Below, piece by piece: positions 17,528-26,699 of a stretch of 64,000 nt of DNA. The DNA comes from an uncultured Collinsella sp. Its GTDB lineage: Bacteria; Actinomycetota; Coriobacteriia; Coriobacteriales; Coriobacteriaceae. The notes beneath the pieces were generated by a model. The model saw nothing but the letters and a program-made list of their open reading frames with translations, did no database searches and was not told where the DNA came from. Made by a program: the position numbers and the translations under genes. The first letter of the stretch is position 1, and the number at the start of each line of letters is the position of its first letter. The stretch covers positions 166,425 through 230,424 of the forward strand of contig CAAFZX010000022.1 of NCBI GenBank assembly GCA_900767675.1, read 5' to 3'.

Positions 17528-19099
17528 ATGGATGTCGCTGCGTTTTTGCTGGCTCTTGTGCCGATCACCTGGCTCGTCGTGATGCTGCTGTGCTTTAAAT
17601 GGCCGGCTTGGAAGGCCGCCATTGGCTCGTTTGCCCTTTCGTGCGTGCTCGCCTTTGCGTGGTGGCATCTGCCGGCGGCGCAGATAGCCACGGCCTCGCT
17701 CGAGGGCTTTTTGATGGCCCTGTGGCCCATCGTGCTCGTGATTATCGCCGCGGTGTTCACGTATAACCTGTGCGTGCGCACGGGTGCCATGGACGTGATC
17801 GGCAGTATGATCACCTCCATCAGCAGCGACCGTCGTCTGTTGGCGCTGCTCGTGGCCTGGTGCTTCGGTGGCTTTATGGAGGGCATGGCTGGCTTTGGCA
17901 CTGCCGTTGCCATTCCCGCCGGCATGCTCGCGGGCCTTGGTTTTGAGGCCGTGCCTGCCGTTCTGATTTGCCTGCTGGCCAACGGCGTGCCCACGCCCTA
18001 CGGCTCCATTGGCATCCCCACGGTGTCCGTTGCCGACCTGGTGGGCCTGGATTCCCTGCATTTGGCGACCGTTCAGCTGGTGCAGCTCGCGCCCTTCTTT
18101 GTGGCGATGCCGCTGCTTATCGTGCTGGTTGCGGGCCGTGTCGCCGATGACCAAGGCAATGTTGCAAGCGTTGCCGAGCGCCTGCACGGCGTTGCCGGCG
18201 TGGCACTGCTTTCCGGTGTGTCCTTTGTTGGTGCGGCCCTGGTCGTTGCCATGTTTGTGGGTCCCGAGCTGGCCGTGGTCGTGGGCTCCATCGTGTCACT
18301 CGCGCTGACTGCCGCGCTTGCCATGCGCGCCGAGAAGTCCGGTCACCTGGACGCGCGCTTCCATATGAATATCGAGGCCGGCGAACAGCTCACCGTTAAG
18401 TCGGCGCTTTCTGCCTGGTCGTGCTTCATCCTGATTTTTGTGCTGCTGCTGGGTACCTCCAACCTGGTTCCCGTCGTGCACGCCGCGCTCGCGCCGTTTG
18501 CGAGCCACGTGCAGGTGTATTGCGGCGAGAACCCCGGTACGCTTACGTTTTCGTGGATCAACACACCGGGTGTTTGGATCTTCCTGGCCGCGTTTATCGG
18601 CGGTGCCATCCAGGGAGCTTCGCCGCGCATGATGGGCGAGGTGCTGGCCGCGACCGTCAAGCAGATGATGCCGACGGTTATCACGATGCTTTCGGTGCTG
18701 GGCTGTGCCAAGGTGATGGGCTATGCGGGCATGATCTCTTCGATCAGCGCGTTTTGCATTGCGGTCGCCGGTGGGCTGTACCCGATTCTGGCCCCGTGGA
18801 TCGGTGCCGTCGGTGCGTTCGTGACCGGTTCGGGCACGTCCTCGGGCATGCTGTTTGGTCCCATCCAGAGCCAGGCGGCTACGGCGCTGGGCGTGAGTGA
18901 TTACTGGATGGTCGCGCTGAACGCCCTGGGTGTCGCCGCCGGTAAGATGATCTCGCCGCAGACCCTCGCCATTGGTCTTGCCGCCGTGCACGTGCGCGGT
19001 AAGGACGCCGAACTCTTGGGCGCGGTGCTGCCCTACGCCGCCGGCATGCTGGTCCTCATGAGCGTCATCGCCATGCTCGGCCAAGGCCTGCCGCTGTAA
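17528..19099 (+). CDS. lctP: L-lactate permease, LctP family
   Basis: 523 residues. ATG 17528 is preferred because AAGGAG precedes it; an upstream GTG (17483) has no such site. The LctP features are visible: GGFMEGMAGFGTAVAIPAGMLA-like motif at about 115-135, TPYGSIGIPT, and FVTGSGTSSGMLFGPIQ near 430-446. About 13 membrane helices. The family imports L-lactate (also D-lactate or glycolate) with protons. Next to pckA, it may supply carbon for gluconeogenesis. No lactate dehydrogenase is adjacent. Confidence 0.92.
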   Translation: MDVAAFLLALVPITWLVVMLLCFKWPAWKAAIGSFALSCVLAFAWWHLPAAQIATASLEGFLMALWPIVLVIIAAVFTYNLCVRTGAMDVIGSMITSISSDRRLLALLVAWCFGGFMEGMAGFGTAVAIPAGMLAGLGFEAVPAVLICLLANGVPTPYGSIGIPTVSVADLVGLDSLHLATVQLVQLAPFFVAMPLLIVLVAGRVADDQGNVASVAERLHGVAGVALLSGVSFVGAALVVAMFVGPELAVVVGSIVSLALTAALAMRAEKSGHLDARFHMNIEAGEQLTVKSALSAWSCFILIFVLLLGTSNLVPVVHAALAPFASHVQVYCGENPGTLTFSWINTPGVWIFLAAFIGGAIQGASPRMMGEVLAATVKQMMPTVITMLSVLGCAKVMGYAGMISSISAFCIAVAGGLYPILAPWIGAVGAFVTGSGTSSGMLFGPIQSQAATALGVSDYWMVALNALGVAAGKMISPQTLAIGLAAVHVRGKDAELLGAVLPYAAGMLVLMSVIAMLGQGLPL

Positions 19100-19104
19100 C
19101 CGGC

Positions 19105-19212
19105 ACTTTAGGAACGTCCCTAAGTGACGGCATCTGGGGACACTCCTTGGCTGTTGCCTGTTCAAGGGTGTCCCCAACGACTAGTCATTTAAGAACGTCT
19201 CCAATGACTAGG
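19105..19212. repeat. Interspersed repeat, family D copy 1
   Basis: Contains GGGGACAC...GTGTCCCC arms and a tail with GACTAG, TTTAAGAACGTC and ATGACTA. The tail recurs at 38883-38937, and GGGACGTTCC-type pieces recur near 31995-32035. Confidence 0.55.
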
Positions 19213-19260
19213 CCGCTTGCGTGCGATTTTTGACCGTTGGGCGGGCTTGCCGCCCTTGCC

Positions 19261-19276
19261 GCAAAAACGTTTTTGC
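19261..19276. promoter_or_regulatory. Perfect 16-base palindrome upstream of pckA
   Basis: GCAAAAACGTTTTTGC, 75 bases before the pckA start. Possible operator for a dimeric regulator. A TACAAC -10-like box follows at about 19285. Confidence 0.35.
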
Positions 19277-19350
19277 ATATCGGGTACAACGGGCTTTACG
19301 TGAGTAAAGTGCGCGCCGTGTCCACGTGTCGCGCTTTTAAAGGAGGCCCC

Positions 19351-21021
19351 ATGCCTGGTGTTACCCCTGCAGAAGTTCTGTCCAACTTTGGCATTACACT
19401 GGTCGAAGATCCCGCCGAGAATCAACCCCGCCTGCTGGTTGACCTGCCGGCAGCCGAGCTCGTCGAGCACGCCATCCGCCGCAACGAAGGCCGCATGGCC
19501 TCCAACGGCGCGCTGGTGATCGAGACGGGGGAGCGCACTGGCCGCTCGCCCAACGACCGCTTTATTGTTGATACGCCCGACGTGCACGACAAGATTGCCT
19601 GGGGTGCCGTCAACCGCCCGCTTTCTGCCGAGAGCTACGAGGCCATCAAGGCCGGCATAGTCGACTATCTCAACGAGCGCGACGTGTTCGTCACCCGCGG
19701 CATGGCCGGCGCCGACCGCAACCACACGCGCCGCCTGCTCGTCGCTTGCGAGCGTGCCAGCCAGGCGCTCTTTATTAAGCAGATGCTCGCCCGTCCGCTC
19801 GCTCGCGAAATCGCGCGCACCGGTGAGCCGGACTTTTGCGTGCTCGCGGCGCCAGGTTACCAGTGTGACCCTGCCATCAAGGGCCTCAACTCCAGCGCCG
19901 CCGTGGTCATCAATTTCCAGGAGCGCGTGATTCTGGTCTCTGGCACCGGCTACTCCGGCGAGATCAAAAAGTCCATCTTCAGCGTCATGAATTATTTGCT
20001 GCCTGTCGAGGACGACGTTCTGCCTATGCATTGCTCGGCCAGCATGGACCCCGTCACGCACGAGACCGCCGTGTTCTTCGGCCTGTCGGGCACCGGCAAG
20101 ACCACGCTTTCGGCCAACCCCACGCGCCTGCTGATTGGCGACGACGAGCACGGTTGGTCCGACATGGGGATCTTTAACGTCGAGGGCGGCTGCTATGCCA
20201 AGTGCGAGGGCCTGGACGCGTTCCACGAGCCCGAGATCTTCAACGCCGTCCGCTTTGGCGCCATCTGCGAAAACGTGGTGCTCGATGAGAATCGCAAGCC
20301 CAACTACGACGACGTCTCGATCACGCACAACACGCGCGTGGCTTATCCCGTGGAGCACATCCCCAACGCGTGGACCAAGGGCATGGGTACCACTCCGAGC
20401 GTCGTGCTGTTCCTGACCTGCGACGCCTTTGGCGTGTTGCCGCCCATCTCACGCCTGACGGCCGATGCTGCCATGTACCACTTTGTGACGGGCTTCACCG
20501 CCAAGATCCCCGGCACCGAGGTCGGCGTCACCGAGCCCACGCCCACGTTCTCCTCGCTGTTTGGCGAGCCGTTTATGCCGCTCGACCCCATGGTCTACGC
20601 TAAGATGCTCGGCGAGCGCATCGCCGACGGCCGCACGCGCGTCTACCTGGTTAACACCGGCTGGATTGGCGGCGGCTACGGCGTGGGTCATCGCATCGAG
20701 CTGGCCTACACGCGCTCACTGGTCGCGCGCGCCCTCGACGGCACCATCGAGGACAGCGAGTTCGTGCACGACGACATCTTTAACGTCGACATTCCCACTA
20801 CGTGCCACGGTGTGCCGGACGGCATCCTGGTGCCGCGCCAGTACTGGCAGAGCACCGCGCGCTACGACGAGGCAGCGCACAACCTGGCCGTGATGTTCGA
20901 GGAGAACTTCGAGAAGAAGTACTCGCACCTGCCCGAGTCCGTAAAGGCCGCCGGCCCGCATGCCCAGGTGCCCGCCGACGCCCGTCATCGCGGCCGCGGG
21001 CTGCTGGGACTCCGCCACTAG
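19351..21021 (+). CDS. pckA: Phosphoenolpyruvate carboxykinase (ATP)
   Basis: 556 residues; ATG 19351 has AAAGGAGG upstream. The enzyme interconverts oxaloacetate + ATP and PEP + CO2 + ADP. Diagnostic motifs: kinase-1a loop GLSGTGKTTLS (from residue 244), metal-site LLIGDDEHGW, and RTGRSPNDRF-type substrate loop (ERTGRSPNDRFIVDTP). In fermenting anaerobes it often runs toward oxaloacetate to make ATP on the succinate route; direction here is inference. The C-terminus has a short basic tail (ARHRGRGLLGLRH). Confidence 0.95.
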   Translation: MPGVTPAEVLSNFGITLVEDPAENQPRLLVDLPAAELVEHAIRRNEGRMASNGALVIETGERTGRSPNDRFIVDTPDVHDKIAWGAVNRPLSAESYEAIKAGIVDYLNERDVFVTRGMAGADRNHTRRLLVACERASQALFIKQMLARPLAREIARTGEPDFCVLAAPGYQCDPAIKGLNSSAAVVINFQERVILVSGTGYSGEIKKSIFSVMNYLLPVEDDVLPMHCSASMDPVTHETAVFFGLSGTGKTTLSANPTRLLIGDDEHGWSDMGIFNVEGGCYAKCEGLDAFHEPEIFNAVRFGAICENVVLDENRKPNYDDVSITHNTRVAYPVEHIPNAWTKGMGTTPSVVLFLTCDAFGVLPPISRLTADAAMYHFVTGFTAKIPGTEVGVTEPTPTFSSLFGEPFMPLDPMVYAKMLGERIADGRTRVYLVNTGWIGGGYGVGHRIELAYTRSLVARALDGTIEDSEFVHDDIFNVDIPTTCHGVPDGILVPRQYWQSTARYDEAAHNLAVMFEENFEKKYSHLPESVKAAGPHAQVPADARHRGRGLLGLRH

Positions 21022-21040
21022 CGTCGCCGTGAGTCCATAT

Positions 21041-21077
21041 CCACCACAAAGGGGGCAGACGCCGTTGTGGTGGTTTT
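21041..21077. repeat. Palindromic CCACCACAAAGG family A, copy 1 (pckA terminator)
   Basis: CCACCACAA...TTGTGGTGG hairpin followed by TTTT, placed 20 bases after pckA. Likely acts as intrinsic terminator. Five further copies are in the window. Confidence 0.7.
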
Positions 21078-21127
21078 GCTCGCGCGGAAGACTCGGGTTA
21101 CAATACGCCTGACATATCGTCCCCTTC

Positions 21128-21211
21128 TCCGGATGGGGACAGCGTAAGCGCTCTTGTGGCGGCACCGTAGGACTTTGAAGGTGGCCGTCGTAAGGGCGCT
21201 TTTTGTTTGGG
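21128..21211 (+). promoter_or_regulatory. Hairpin with U-tract upstream of B3/B4 gene
   Basis: GCGCTCTTGTGGCGGCACC and GGTGGCCGTCGTAAGGGCGC form a long imperfect stem, followed by TTTTT. It sits between a GGGGAC-containing palindrome and the next gene, so it may be a transcription attenuator or a separate terminator. Confidence 0.4.
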
Positions 21212-21248
21212 TGCCTGGGCTCGGGCGCACGCTATGAAGGGAGAGCGT

Positions 21249-21968
21249 ATGAAGAGCTTTGTTGCCGAGAATTCGTTTTGGGAGCTGTTTCCACAGGCGG
21301 CTATCGGCGTCGTGGTCGTAAAGGGCATGAAGCCCGCGGCGCAGATTTCCCAGGAGGACGTGGACGCGATTGCCGCGTTGCTCGACCGTGCCAATATCGA
21401 TGCGGAGCGTCACCTGACGAGTGATACCATCAGCGAGAATGCGCCGGTTAAGGCATGGCGCGAGGCGTATCGCCTGTTCAAGACTAAAAAGGGCGCGCGT
21501 TGCTCAGTTGAGAACCTGCTCAAGCGCGTGCTCAAAGGCAAGCCAGTCGGCCACATTACGCCGGCGGTGGATATTTACAACACGATTTCGTTGACTTATG
21601 CGCTGCCCGTTGGCGGTGAAGATTTGCATGCTGTTGAGGGCAATCTGCGCCTGGCAGTGACCAACGGCGGCGACGCGTTCTTGCCACTTGGCGAAGAGGC
21701 AGATGATCCGACGCTGCCCGGTGAGCTTGCCTATATCGATGATGCGGGCGCCGTGTGCCGTTGCTGGAACTGGCGCGATGGCGTTCGCACGGCGCTGTCC
21801 GACGATTCGGCTGACGCATTTCTGGCGATTGAATGCGTGGAGCCCGAGCGGATGGGGGACTGCCAGGCCGCGATCGATCGCTTGGCCGAGCTGCTCGAGC
21901 GCTATCTGGGAGCGACGGTCGTCGTTAAGACGCTTGTGATCCGCGACAATCCCTGCGTGGAGCTATAG
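21249..21968 (+). CDS. B3/B4 tRNA-binding domain protein
   Basis: 239 residues; start 21249 has GGGAGAG close upstream. It resembles free-standing B3/4 domain proteins related to the phenylalanyl-tRNA synthetase beta-chain editing domain (PVGGEDLHAVEGNLRLA, NWRDGVRTALSDDSADAFLAIEC). In PheT, B3/B4 hydrolyses mischarged Tyr-tRNA(Phe); stand-alone versions are proposed trans-editing or binding proteins. Preceded by a hairpin with a U-tract and followed by a family A palindrome. Confidence 0.75.
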   Translation: MKSFVAENSFWELFPQAAIGVVVVKGMKPAAQISQEDVDAIAALLDRANIDAERHLTSDTISENAPVKAWREAYRLFKTKKGARCSVENLLKRVLKGKPVGHITPAVDIYNTISLTYALPVGGEDLHAVEGNLRLAVTNGGDAFLPLGEEADDPTLPGELAYIDDAGAVCRCWNWRDGVRTALSDDSADAFLAIECVEPERMGDCQAAIDRLAELLERYLGATVVVKTLVIRDNPCVEL

Positions 21969-21997
21969 CGTCGCCTAGAATCTATTGATGCCCCAAG

Positions 21998-22035
21998 CCA
22001 CCACAAAGGTGCCTGTCCCCTTTGTGGTGGTTTTT
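21998..22035. repeat. Palindromic family A, copy 2
   Basis: CCACCACAAAGG and CCTTTGTGGTGG arms around TGCCTGTCC, then TTTTT; likely terminator for the B3/B4 gene. Confidence 0.75.
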
Positions 22036-22137
22036 ATGTTGATGGGTTAACAATTGGGATATTTGGGTACGGGGGTTCGGACATGCGGCTAAGATGTTTA
22101 CCCGTTAGCATCATGTAAGCGAAAGGTGGTCGTCACC

Positions 22138-22587
22138 ATGCAGTGGAACGACGAGACACGTTTTGAGGACTTTGTCGGACTGATCAGCGGCCTCTACAAG
22201 GAGATTCAGCGCATCAAGACGTCCGAAGGTGCAAGGCTGGGCCTCAAGGGCTCCGACGTCATGTGCCTGTACTATCTTGAGCGCAGCAAGGACGGCCTGA
22301 CTGGCGCCGACCTCGCCCGCATGGCCGGCGTGACCCGTGCCGCCGTTTCGCGCACACTGGCACATCTGGAGGAGGGTGGCTACGTCGAGGTCGACGACTC
22401 GGGCGATGCTGCCGTCAAGTACCGCGCTCCGGTTCGCCTGACTGCCCTGGGCGGCGAGAGCATGAGCGAGGCCGATCGCATCATTCGCGAAGTGCTCGAC
22501 ACCACCGGTAAGGCCATGGGCGTGGAGCAGCGCGAGCAGATGTACGCGTCGCTGCGTACGATTCTCAACACCCTGCGCGAGATCTAG
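22138..22587 (+). CDS. MarR-family transcriptional regulator
   Basis: 149 residues from ATG 22138. Winged helix at about 35-105: GSDVMCLYYLERSKDGLTGADLARMAGVTRAAVSRTL is split here as helix 2 (GLTGADLARMAG), recognition helix (VTRAAVSRTLAHLEE) and wing (GYVEVDDSG...YRAPVRLT). C-terminal helices would form the dimer interface. The target is unknown; the DegV gene lies 120 bases downstream on the same strand. Confidence 0.82.
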   Translation: MQWNDETRFEDFVGLISGLYKEIQRIKTSEGARLGLKGSDVMCLYYLERSKDGLTGADLARMAGVTRAAVSRTLAHLEEGGYVEVDDSGDAAVKYRAPVRLTALGGESMSEADRIIREVLDTTGKAMGVEQREQMYASLRTILNTLREI

Positions 22588-22706
22588 AGCCGCGCTGGCG
22601 CTAGCTTTCAGCCAACAACTGCATCGTCCCGTTTGAGCGCGTACGCCGTGCTGGGACATTGTTGTCAAAATTCCCTGCGCGAGACCTGCGCAAGAAAGGA
22701 TTCGCT

Positions 22707-23561
22707 ATGTCCGTTCGCATTATTACCGATTCCGCCAGCGATATGACGCCGGCTGAGCACCCCGCTCTGCGTGTTCTGCCGCTGTCCGTCACCTTTGGCT
22801 CCGACGTGTATATGGATGGCGTCGATATCGATCACCAGCGCTTTTACGAGATGCTCGTGGAGCGCGACGAGCTGCCCAAGACCGGTCAGGTCAACCCGTA
22901 CGCCTTTTCGCAGGCGATTGCCGAAGCACGTGAGGCCGGCGACGAGGCCGTGATCATTACCGTGGGCGCCAAGCTTTCGGGCACCAACCAGAGCGCTCGT
23001 ACGGCACTTGCCGAGGCGCCAGGTGGCGACGTGTTCGTGGTAGACAGCAACAACGTCACCCTGGGCGAGCGCGTCCTGGTCGAGTACGCGCTGCGCTTGG
23101 TGGACGAGGGCCACAGTGCAGCTCAGATCGCGGCGGCGGTCGAGGCCGTCCGTGACCGTGTGGTGGTTATCGGCCTGCTCGAGACGCTGGAATACCTGGT
23201 GCGCGGCGGTCGCCTGTCTGCTGCGGCGGGCGCCGTGGGTACGCTGCTCAACGTGAAGCCGGTTGTGGCCGCTGAGGACGGCCTCATCGTGCAGTTGGGC
23301 AAGGCGCGCGGTTCCAAGAACGGCCGCAACCTGCTGAACCAAAAGGTCGAAAAGGCAGGCGGCATCGACTTTTCCATGCCGCTGGCACTGGGCTATACGG
23401 GCCTTTCGGACGCGGTGCTCAAGAAGTATATCGAGGACAGTGCGGCGCTGTGGGCTGGCCACACCGAGGGCGAGCTGCCCGTCCACACCATCGGTGCCAC
23501 CATCGGCACCCACGTGGGCCCCGGCGCCGTAGCCGTAGCCTTCTTCCAGCCCGTCAATTAA
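22707..23561 (+). CDS. DegV-family fatty-acid-binding protein
   Basis: 284 residues; ATG 22707 with AAAGGA upstream. It begins VRIITDSASDMTP, has TGQVNPYAF, ITVGAKLSGTNQSAR and LLNVKPVV, all DegV family signatures. Known relatives (FakB) bind fatty acids for the FakA kinase; no fakA is adjacent. Confidence 0.9.
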   Translation: MSVRIITDSASDMTPAEHPALRVLPLSVTFGSDVYMDGVDIDHQRFYEMLVERDELPKTGQVNPYAFSQAIAEAREAGDEAVIITVGAKLSGTNQSARTALAEAPGGDVFVVDSNNVTLGERVLVEYALRLVDEGHSAAQIAAAVEAVRDRVVVIGLLETLEYLVRGGRLSAAAGAVGTLLNVKPVVAAEDGLIVQLGKARGSKNGRNLLNQKVEKAGGIDFSMPLALGYTGLSDAVLKKYIEDSAALWAGHTEGELPVHTIGATIGTHVGPGAVAVAFFQPVN

Positions 23562-23573
23562 CTGACTTGCCAT

Positions 23574-23612
23574 AAACCACCACAAAGGGGACAGGCACCT
23601 TTGTGGTGGTTT
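23574..23612. repeat. Palindromic family A, copy 3
   Basis: AAACCACCACAAAGG...CCTTTGTGGTGGTTT, in inverted loop orientation relative to copy 2; lies 13 bases after degV. Confidence 0.75.
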
Positions 23613-23641
23613 ATGCTTTTCCGGGTGGAAGGGAGCGAGCG

Positions 23642-23962
23642 ATGGCGTCTGAGGGCTTTTTTGAGCGGGTGTACGAGGTAGTCGAGCAGATTCCCGAGGG
23701 GATGGTCGCCACGTACGGCCAGGTGGCGCTGCTCGCCGGCCGTCCACGAAGCGCGCGCTATGTGGGCTATGCGCTGCACAGCAATCCGCGTCCCGGCGAG
23801 ATTCCCTGTCATCGCGTGGTATTTGCCGACGGTCGCATTTGCGAGGGCTTTGCCTTTGGCGGCCCCGATGCTCAGCGTGAGCTTTTGCTAGGGGAGGGTG
23901 TGGCGTTTAAGGACGACATGCACGTCGACTTGGTCGCCTGTCGCTGGCCAGCAGGGCTCTAG
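23642..23962 (+). CDS. MGMT-family DNA-binding domain protein
   Basis: 106 residues; ATG 23642 with GGGAGCGAGCG upstream. It is the DNA-binding half of O6-alkylguanine-DNA alkyltransferase with the winged helix (GMVATYGQVALLAGRPRSARYVGYAL) and the active-site PCHRV. Alkyltransferase-like proteins usually have Trp in place of that Cys; here the Cys is kept. It lacks the N-terminal Ada/Ogt domain, so repair activity is uncertain. Confidence 0.82.
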   Translation: MASEGFFERVYEVVEQIPEGMVATYGQVALLAGRPRSARYVGYALHSNPRPGEIPCHRVVFADGRICEGFAFGGPDAQRELLLGEGVAFKDDMHVDLVACRWPAGL

Positions 23963-23978
23963 CGGCTCTGCCGTGGCC

Positions 23979-24019
23979 AAAACCACCACAAAGGTGCCTG
24001 TCCCCTTTGTAGTGGTTTT
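23979..24019. repeat. Palindromic family A, copy 4
   Basis: AACCACCACAAAGG...CCTTTGTAGTGGTTTT with one mismatch in the stem; downstream of the MGMT-family gene. Confidence 0.7.
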
Positions 24020-24122
24020 AGTTTACCCGAGCTAACATATGAAGAAGATATGACGGAGCATGTTTTCGCTACAAAGTAAACCTAGGTGAACTATATTGGT
24101 TTCAGCAACGGAGCAGGCAATA

Positions 24123-24275
24123 GGCGATGAAAAAGCCTGCCCTGTTGAGTTTGATTCGCATTCCTCCCCTCTGTGCGATTCAACGGTGTACTTCGGGAAC
24201 AGGCCCGCTGGCAGTTAGTTGCCAGCGGGCCTGTTCCTGTTTCGGTGAGGGGTCAGCCTCACCGTCTATGTTGTG
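24123..24275. repeat. Hairpin cluster with 18-bp perfect stem
   Basis: Four inverted repeats in a row. The strongest has arms GGAACAGGCCCGCTGGCA (24196-24213) and its exact complement (24220-24237) around GTTAGT. Others are GGCAGGC/GCCTGCC-like, TTGATTCGCA/TGCGATTCAA and GTGAG-G/C-CTCAC. There is no U-tract, so it is not a normal terminator. It lies beyond the trpS 3' end. Confidence 0.6.
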
Positions 24276-24289
24276 CGAAAGCGCTTTGC

Positions 24290-25339
24290 CTAGTACACCA
24301 TGCCCATGGCGTCCTGAACCTCGGCCAGGGTCTGCTCGGCGATCTCGTTAGCGCGGCGATTGCCCTCGTGCAGCACGTCCTTGACGTAATCCAGATCGTT
24401 CTCGTAGCGCTGGCGACGCTCGCGGATTGGCGCGAAGTACTCGTTGACGGCCTCGGTCACGTACTTCTTGAGCTGGCCGGAGCCGCCCATGCCGATCTCC
24501 TCGGCAATCTCGACCTCGGAACGACCGGTACAGATGGCAGCCGTCGAAAGCAGGCCGGACACGCCGGGGCGGTTCTCGGGGTCGAACGTGATCATGCGCT
24601 CGGAGTCGGTCTGGCTCTTTTTGATGCGCTTGGCCGTTTCCTCGGCGGTCATCGAAATATTGATGGCGTTGCCGTAGCTCTTGCTCATCTTGCGACCGTC
24701 AAGGCCGGGCAGCAGCGGGGTCTCGGACAGCAGTGCGTCGACCTCGGGAAATACCTTGCCGTAGCGGTTGTTAAAGCGGCGTGCGATGGTGCGGGTGAGC
24801 TCGATGTGCGGCAGCTGGTCGCGACCGACGGGCACCACGTTGCCCTTGCAGAACAGAATGTCGCAGGCCTGGTGCACCGGGTAGGTGAGCAGAAGGCCGG
24901 TAAGCTCGTGGCCCGAGGCCTCCATCTCGGCCTTGACCGTGGGGTTGCGCGCCAGCTCGGCCTCGGACACCAGCGACAGGAACGGCAGCATGAGCTGGTT
25001 TGCGGCGGGCACGGCGGAGTGCGCGTAGATCATGGTTTTGTCGGGGTCGATGCCGCAGGCAAGGTAGTCCATGACCATGTTGTACACGTTGTCCTGGATA
25101 TGCTCGGTGGTGTCGCGGTCGGTGATGACCTGGTAGTCGGCGATGAGCACGTTGGTCTTGGCGCCCATGTTCTGCAGTTCAACACGGCCCTTGAGGGTGC
25201 CGAAGTAGTGACCCAGGTGCAAGCGTCCGGTCGGGCGGTCGCCGGTGAGCATGGTGAACTTCTCGGGCGTCTTTGCCAGGCCCTCGCGAATGGCGTTGCT
25301 CTTTTGCAGCGCGACTTCGTAGCTGTTCTCGTTTGGCAT
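24290..25339 (-). CDS. trpS: Tryptophanyl-tRNA synthetase
   Basis: 349 residues; start 25339 with TAGGAGC upstream. Class I synthetase with HIGH-type HLGHYFG (from about residue 41) and KMSKS (about 195-205), preceded by LLPGLDGR. It charges tRNA-Trp. Stand-alone gene. Confidence 0.95.
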   Translation of the reverse strand: MPNENSYEVALQKSNAIREGLAKTPEKFTMLTGDRPTGRLHLGHYFGTLKGRVELQNMGAKTNVLIADYQVITDRDTTEHIQDNVYNMVMDYLACGIDPDKTMIYAHSAVPAANQLMLPFLSLVSEAELARNPTVKAEMEASGHELTGLLLTYPVHQACDILFCKGNVVPVGRDQLPHIELTRTIARRFNNRYGKVFPEVDALLSETPLLPGLDGRKMSKSYGNAINISMTAEETAKRIKKSQTDSERMITFDPENRPGVSGLLSTAAICTGRSEVEIAEEIGMGGSGQLKKYVTEAVNEYFAPIRERRQRYENDLDYVKDVLHEGNRRANEIAEQTLAEVQDAMGMVY

Positions 25340-25499
25340 GATTGCTCCTAACGTATGCGTATTGGTCAAGATGATAACGCGTTTATTGAAAGGGGTAGGG
25401 CGTAAGTAGGCGAGGGGCGGGAGAGGGGCGGCTTGTGCGATGGGTGCGGCGAGGCTGCGCTTGGCCAGCGTTGCCTGGGCGCATCCTCGGCAGCTTATC

Positions 25500-26699
25500 C
25501 TAGAGCTTGTGGTGGCGCTCTTCTTTACGTTCTTCGGCTGCCTGCTCCTCCTGTTTAAAGGCGGGGTCGTCGGGGGTTACCAGCTCGTCCTCGTGTGTGC
25601 GCTTGTTGTAATGGTGGCGCAGGACGGGCTCAAACAGGTGCAGGTGCTTGGCGAAGGCCGCCGAGCCAATAGCGAGCACGACAAAGATGAGCACGCGCGT
25701 GGGCACCTCGACCTGATTGATCGCGGCGGCGCCGGCCGAAAGCATGATGCACCAGGCGTAGATGAGCAGCACGGCCTGCTTTTGGTTGTAGCCCTCTTGG
25801 ATCAGGCGGTGGTGGATGTGGCCCTTGTCGGCCTGTCCGATGCTAATGTGGGCGCGCTTGCGACGCACGATGGCGCTGAACGTGTCGATGATAGGCACGC
25901 CTGCCACGATGAGCGGGATGATGAGTGAGGTGAGCGCGGCGGTACGGCTTACGTTGAGCAGCGAGATGGAGCCCAAGGCGAAGCCCAACAGCAGCGACCC
26001 CGAGTCGCCCAAGAAGATGCTCGCGGGGTTGAAGTTGTAATGCAGAAAAGCCACGCACGAGCCAAAGAGCGCGATGGAGAGCGCGGCGGCGTCGATACGG
26101 CCCGAAAGCATGGCCATCGTGAACATGGTGAACGATGCGATGCCGCAAATGCCCGTGGCCAGGCCGTCGAGGCCGTCGATGAGGTTGATGATGTTGGTGA
26201 ACGCCACTAGGTAGATCACGGTGATGGGGTAGGCGAGCCAGCCAAGCATGATCTCGCCGGGGGCAAACGGGTTGATGATGACGCCGATTTTTAAGCCGCC
26301 GATGCAGGCGATGAGCGCGGCGAGCACCTGGCCGGCCAGCTTTTGCTTGGGCTTGAGCTGGAAGACATCATCGATCGCGCCGGTCGCAAAGATCACGGTA
26401 AAGGAGAGTGCCAGCACGGGGTAGCTGATGTGAAGGCGCGGGTGCGGTACCAAAACGGGCGGCCAGCCCAGGTACCAGGTGCCCAGGATCTGCACGATGC
26501 AGGCAACGACGAGGCCCAAAAAGACTGCCGTGCCGCCCATGCGCGGGATGGGTTTAGTGTTGATGCGGCGCTTTGAGGGATAGTCGACGGCATCGAGCTT
26601 AATCGCCAGACGCTTGACCAGGGGTACCGTGAGAAAGGTCGTGATAAAGGCAGCGGCCGCCACGCATAAGTACGGTATGAAGCTCGTGGAGGAAACCAT
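25500..26699 (-). CDS. tagO: Undecaprenyl-phosphate N-acetylglucosaminyl 1-phosphate transferase (TagO/WecA/MraY family)
   Basis: 399 residues, about 11 membrane helices. Family motifs: IPRMGG, ATGAIDDVFQLKPKQKLAGQ (catalytic Asp pair), NIINLIDGLDGLATG, FLGDSGSLLLG and HIHHRL. It transfers a sugar-1-phosphate to undecaprenyl phosphate, the first step in teichoic acid or other wall-polymer synthesis. The hydrophilic charged tail (last 50 residues) is longer than usual. No ribosome-binding site is visible before the ATG, so the true start could differ. Confidence 0.88.
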   Translation of the reverse strand: MVSSTSFIPYLCVAAAAFITTFLTVPLVKRLAIKLDAVDYPSKRRINTKPIPRMGGTAVFLGLVVACIVQILGTWYLGWPPVLVPHPRLHISYPVLALSFTVIFATGAIDDVFQLKPKQKLAGQVLAALIACIGGLKIGVIINPFAPGEIMLGWLAYPITVIYLVAFTNIINLIDGLDGLATGICGIASFTMFTMAMLSGRIDAAALSIALFGSCVAFLHYNFNPASIFLGDSGSLLLGFALGSISLLNVSRTAALTSLIIPLIVAGVPIIDTFSAIVRRKRAHISIGQADKGHIHHRLIQEGYNQKQAVLLIYAWCIMLSAGAAAINQVEVPTRVLIFVVLAIGSAAFAKHLHLFEPVLRHHYNKRTHEDELVTPDDPAFKQEEQAAEERKEERHHKL

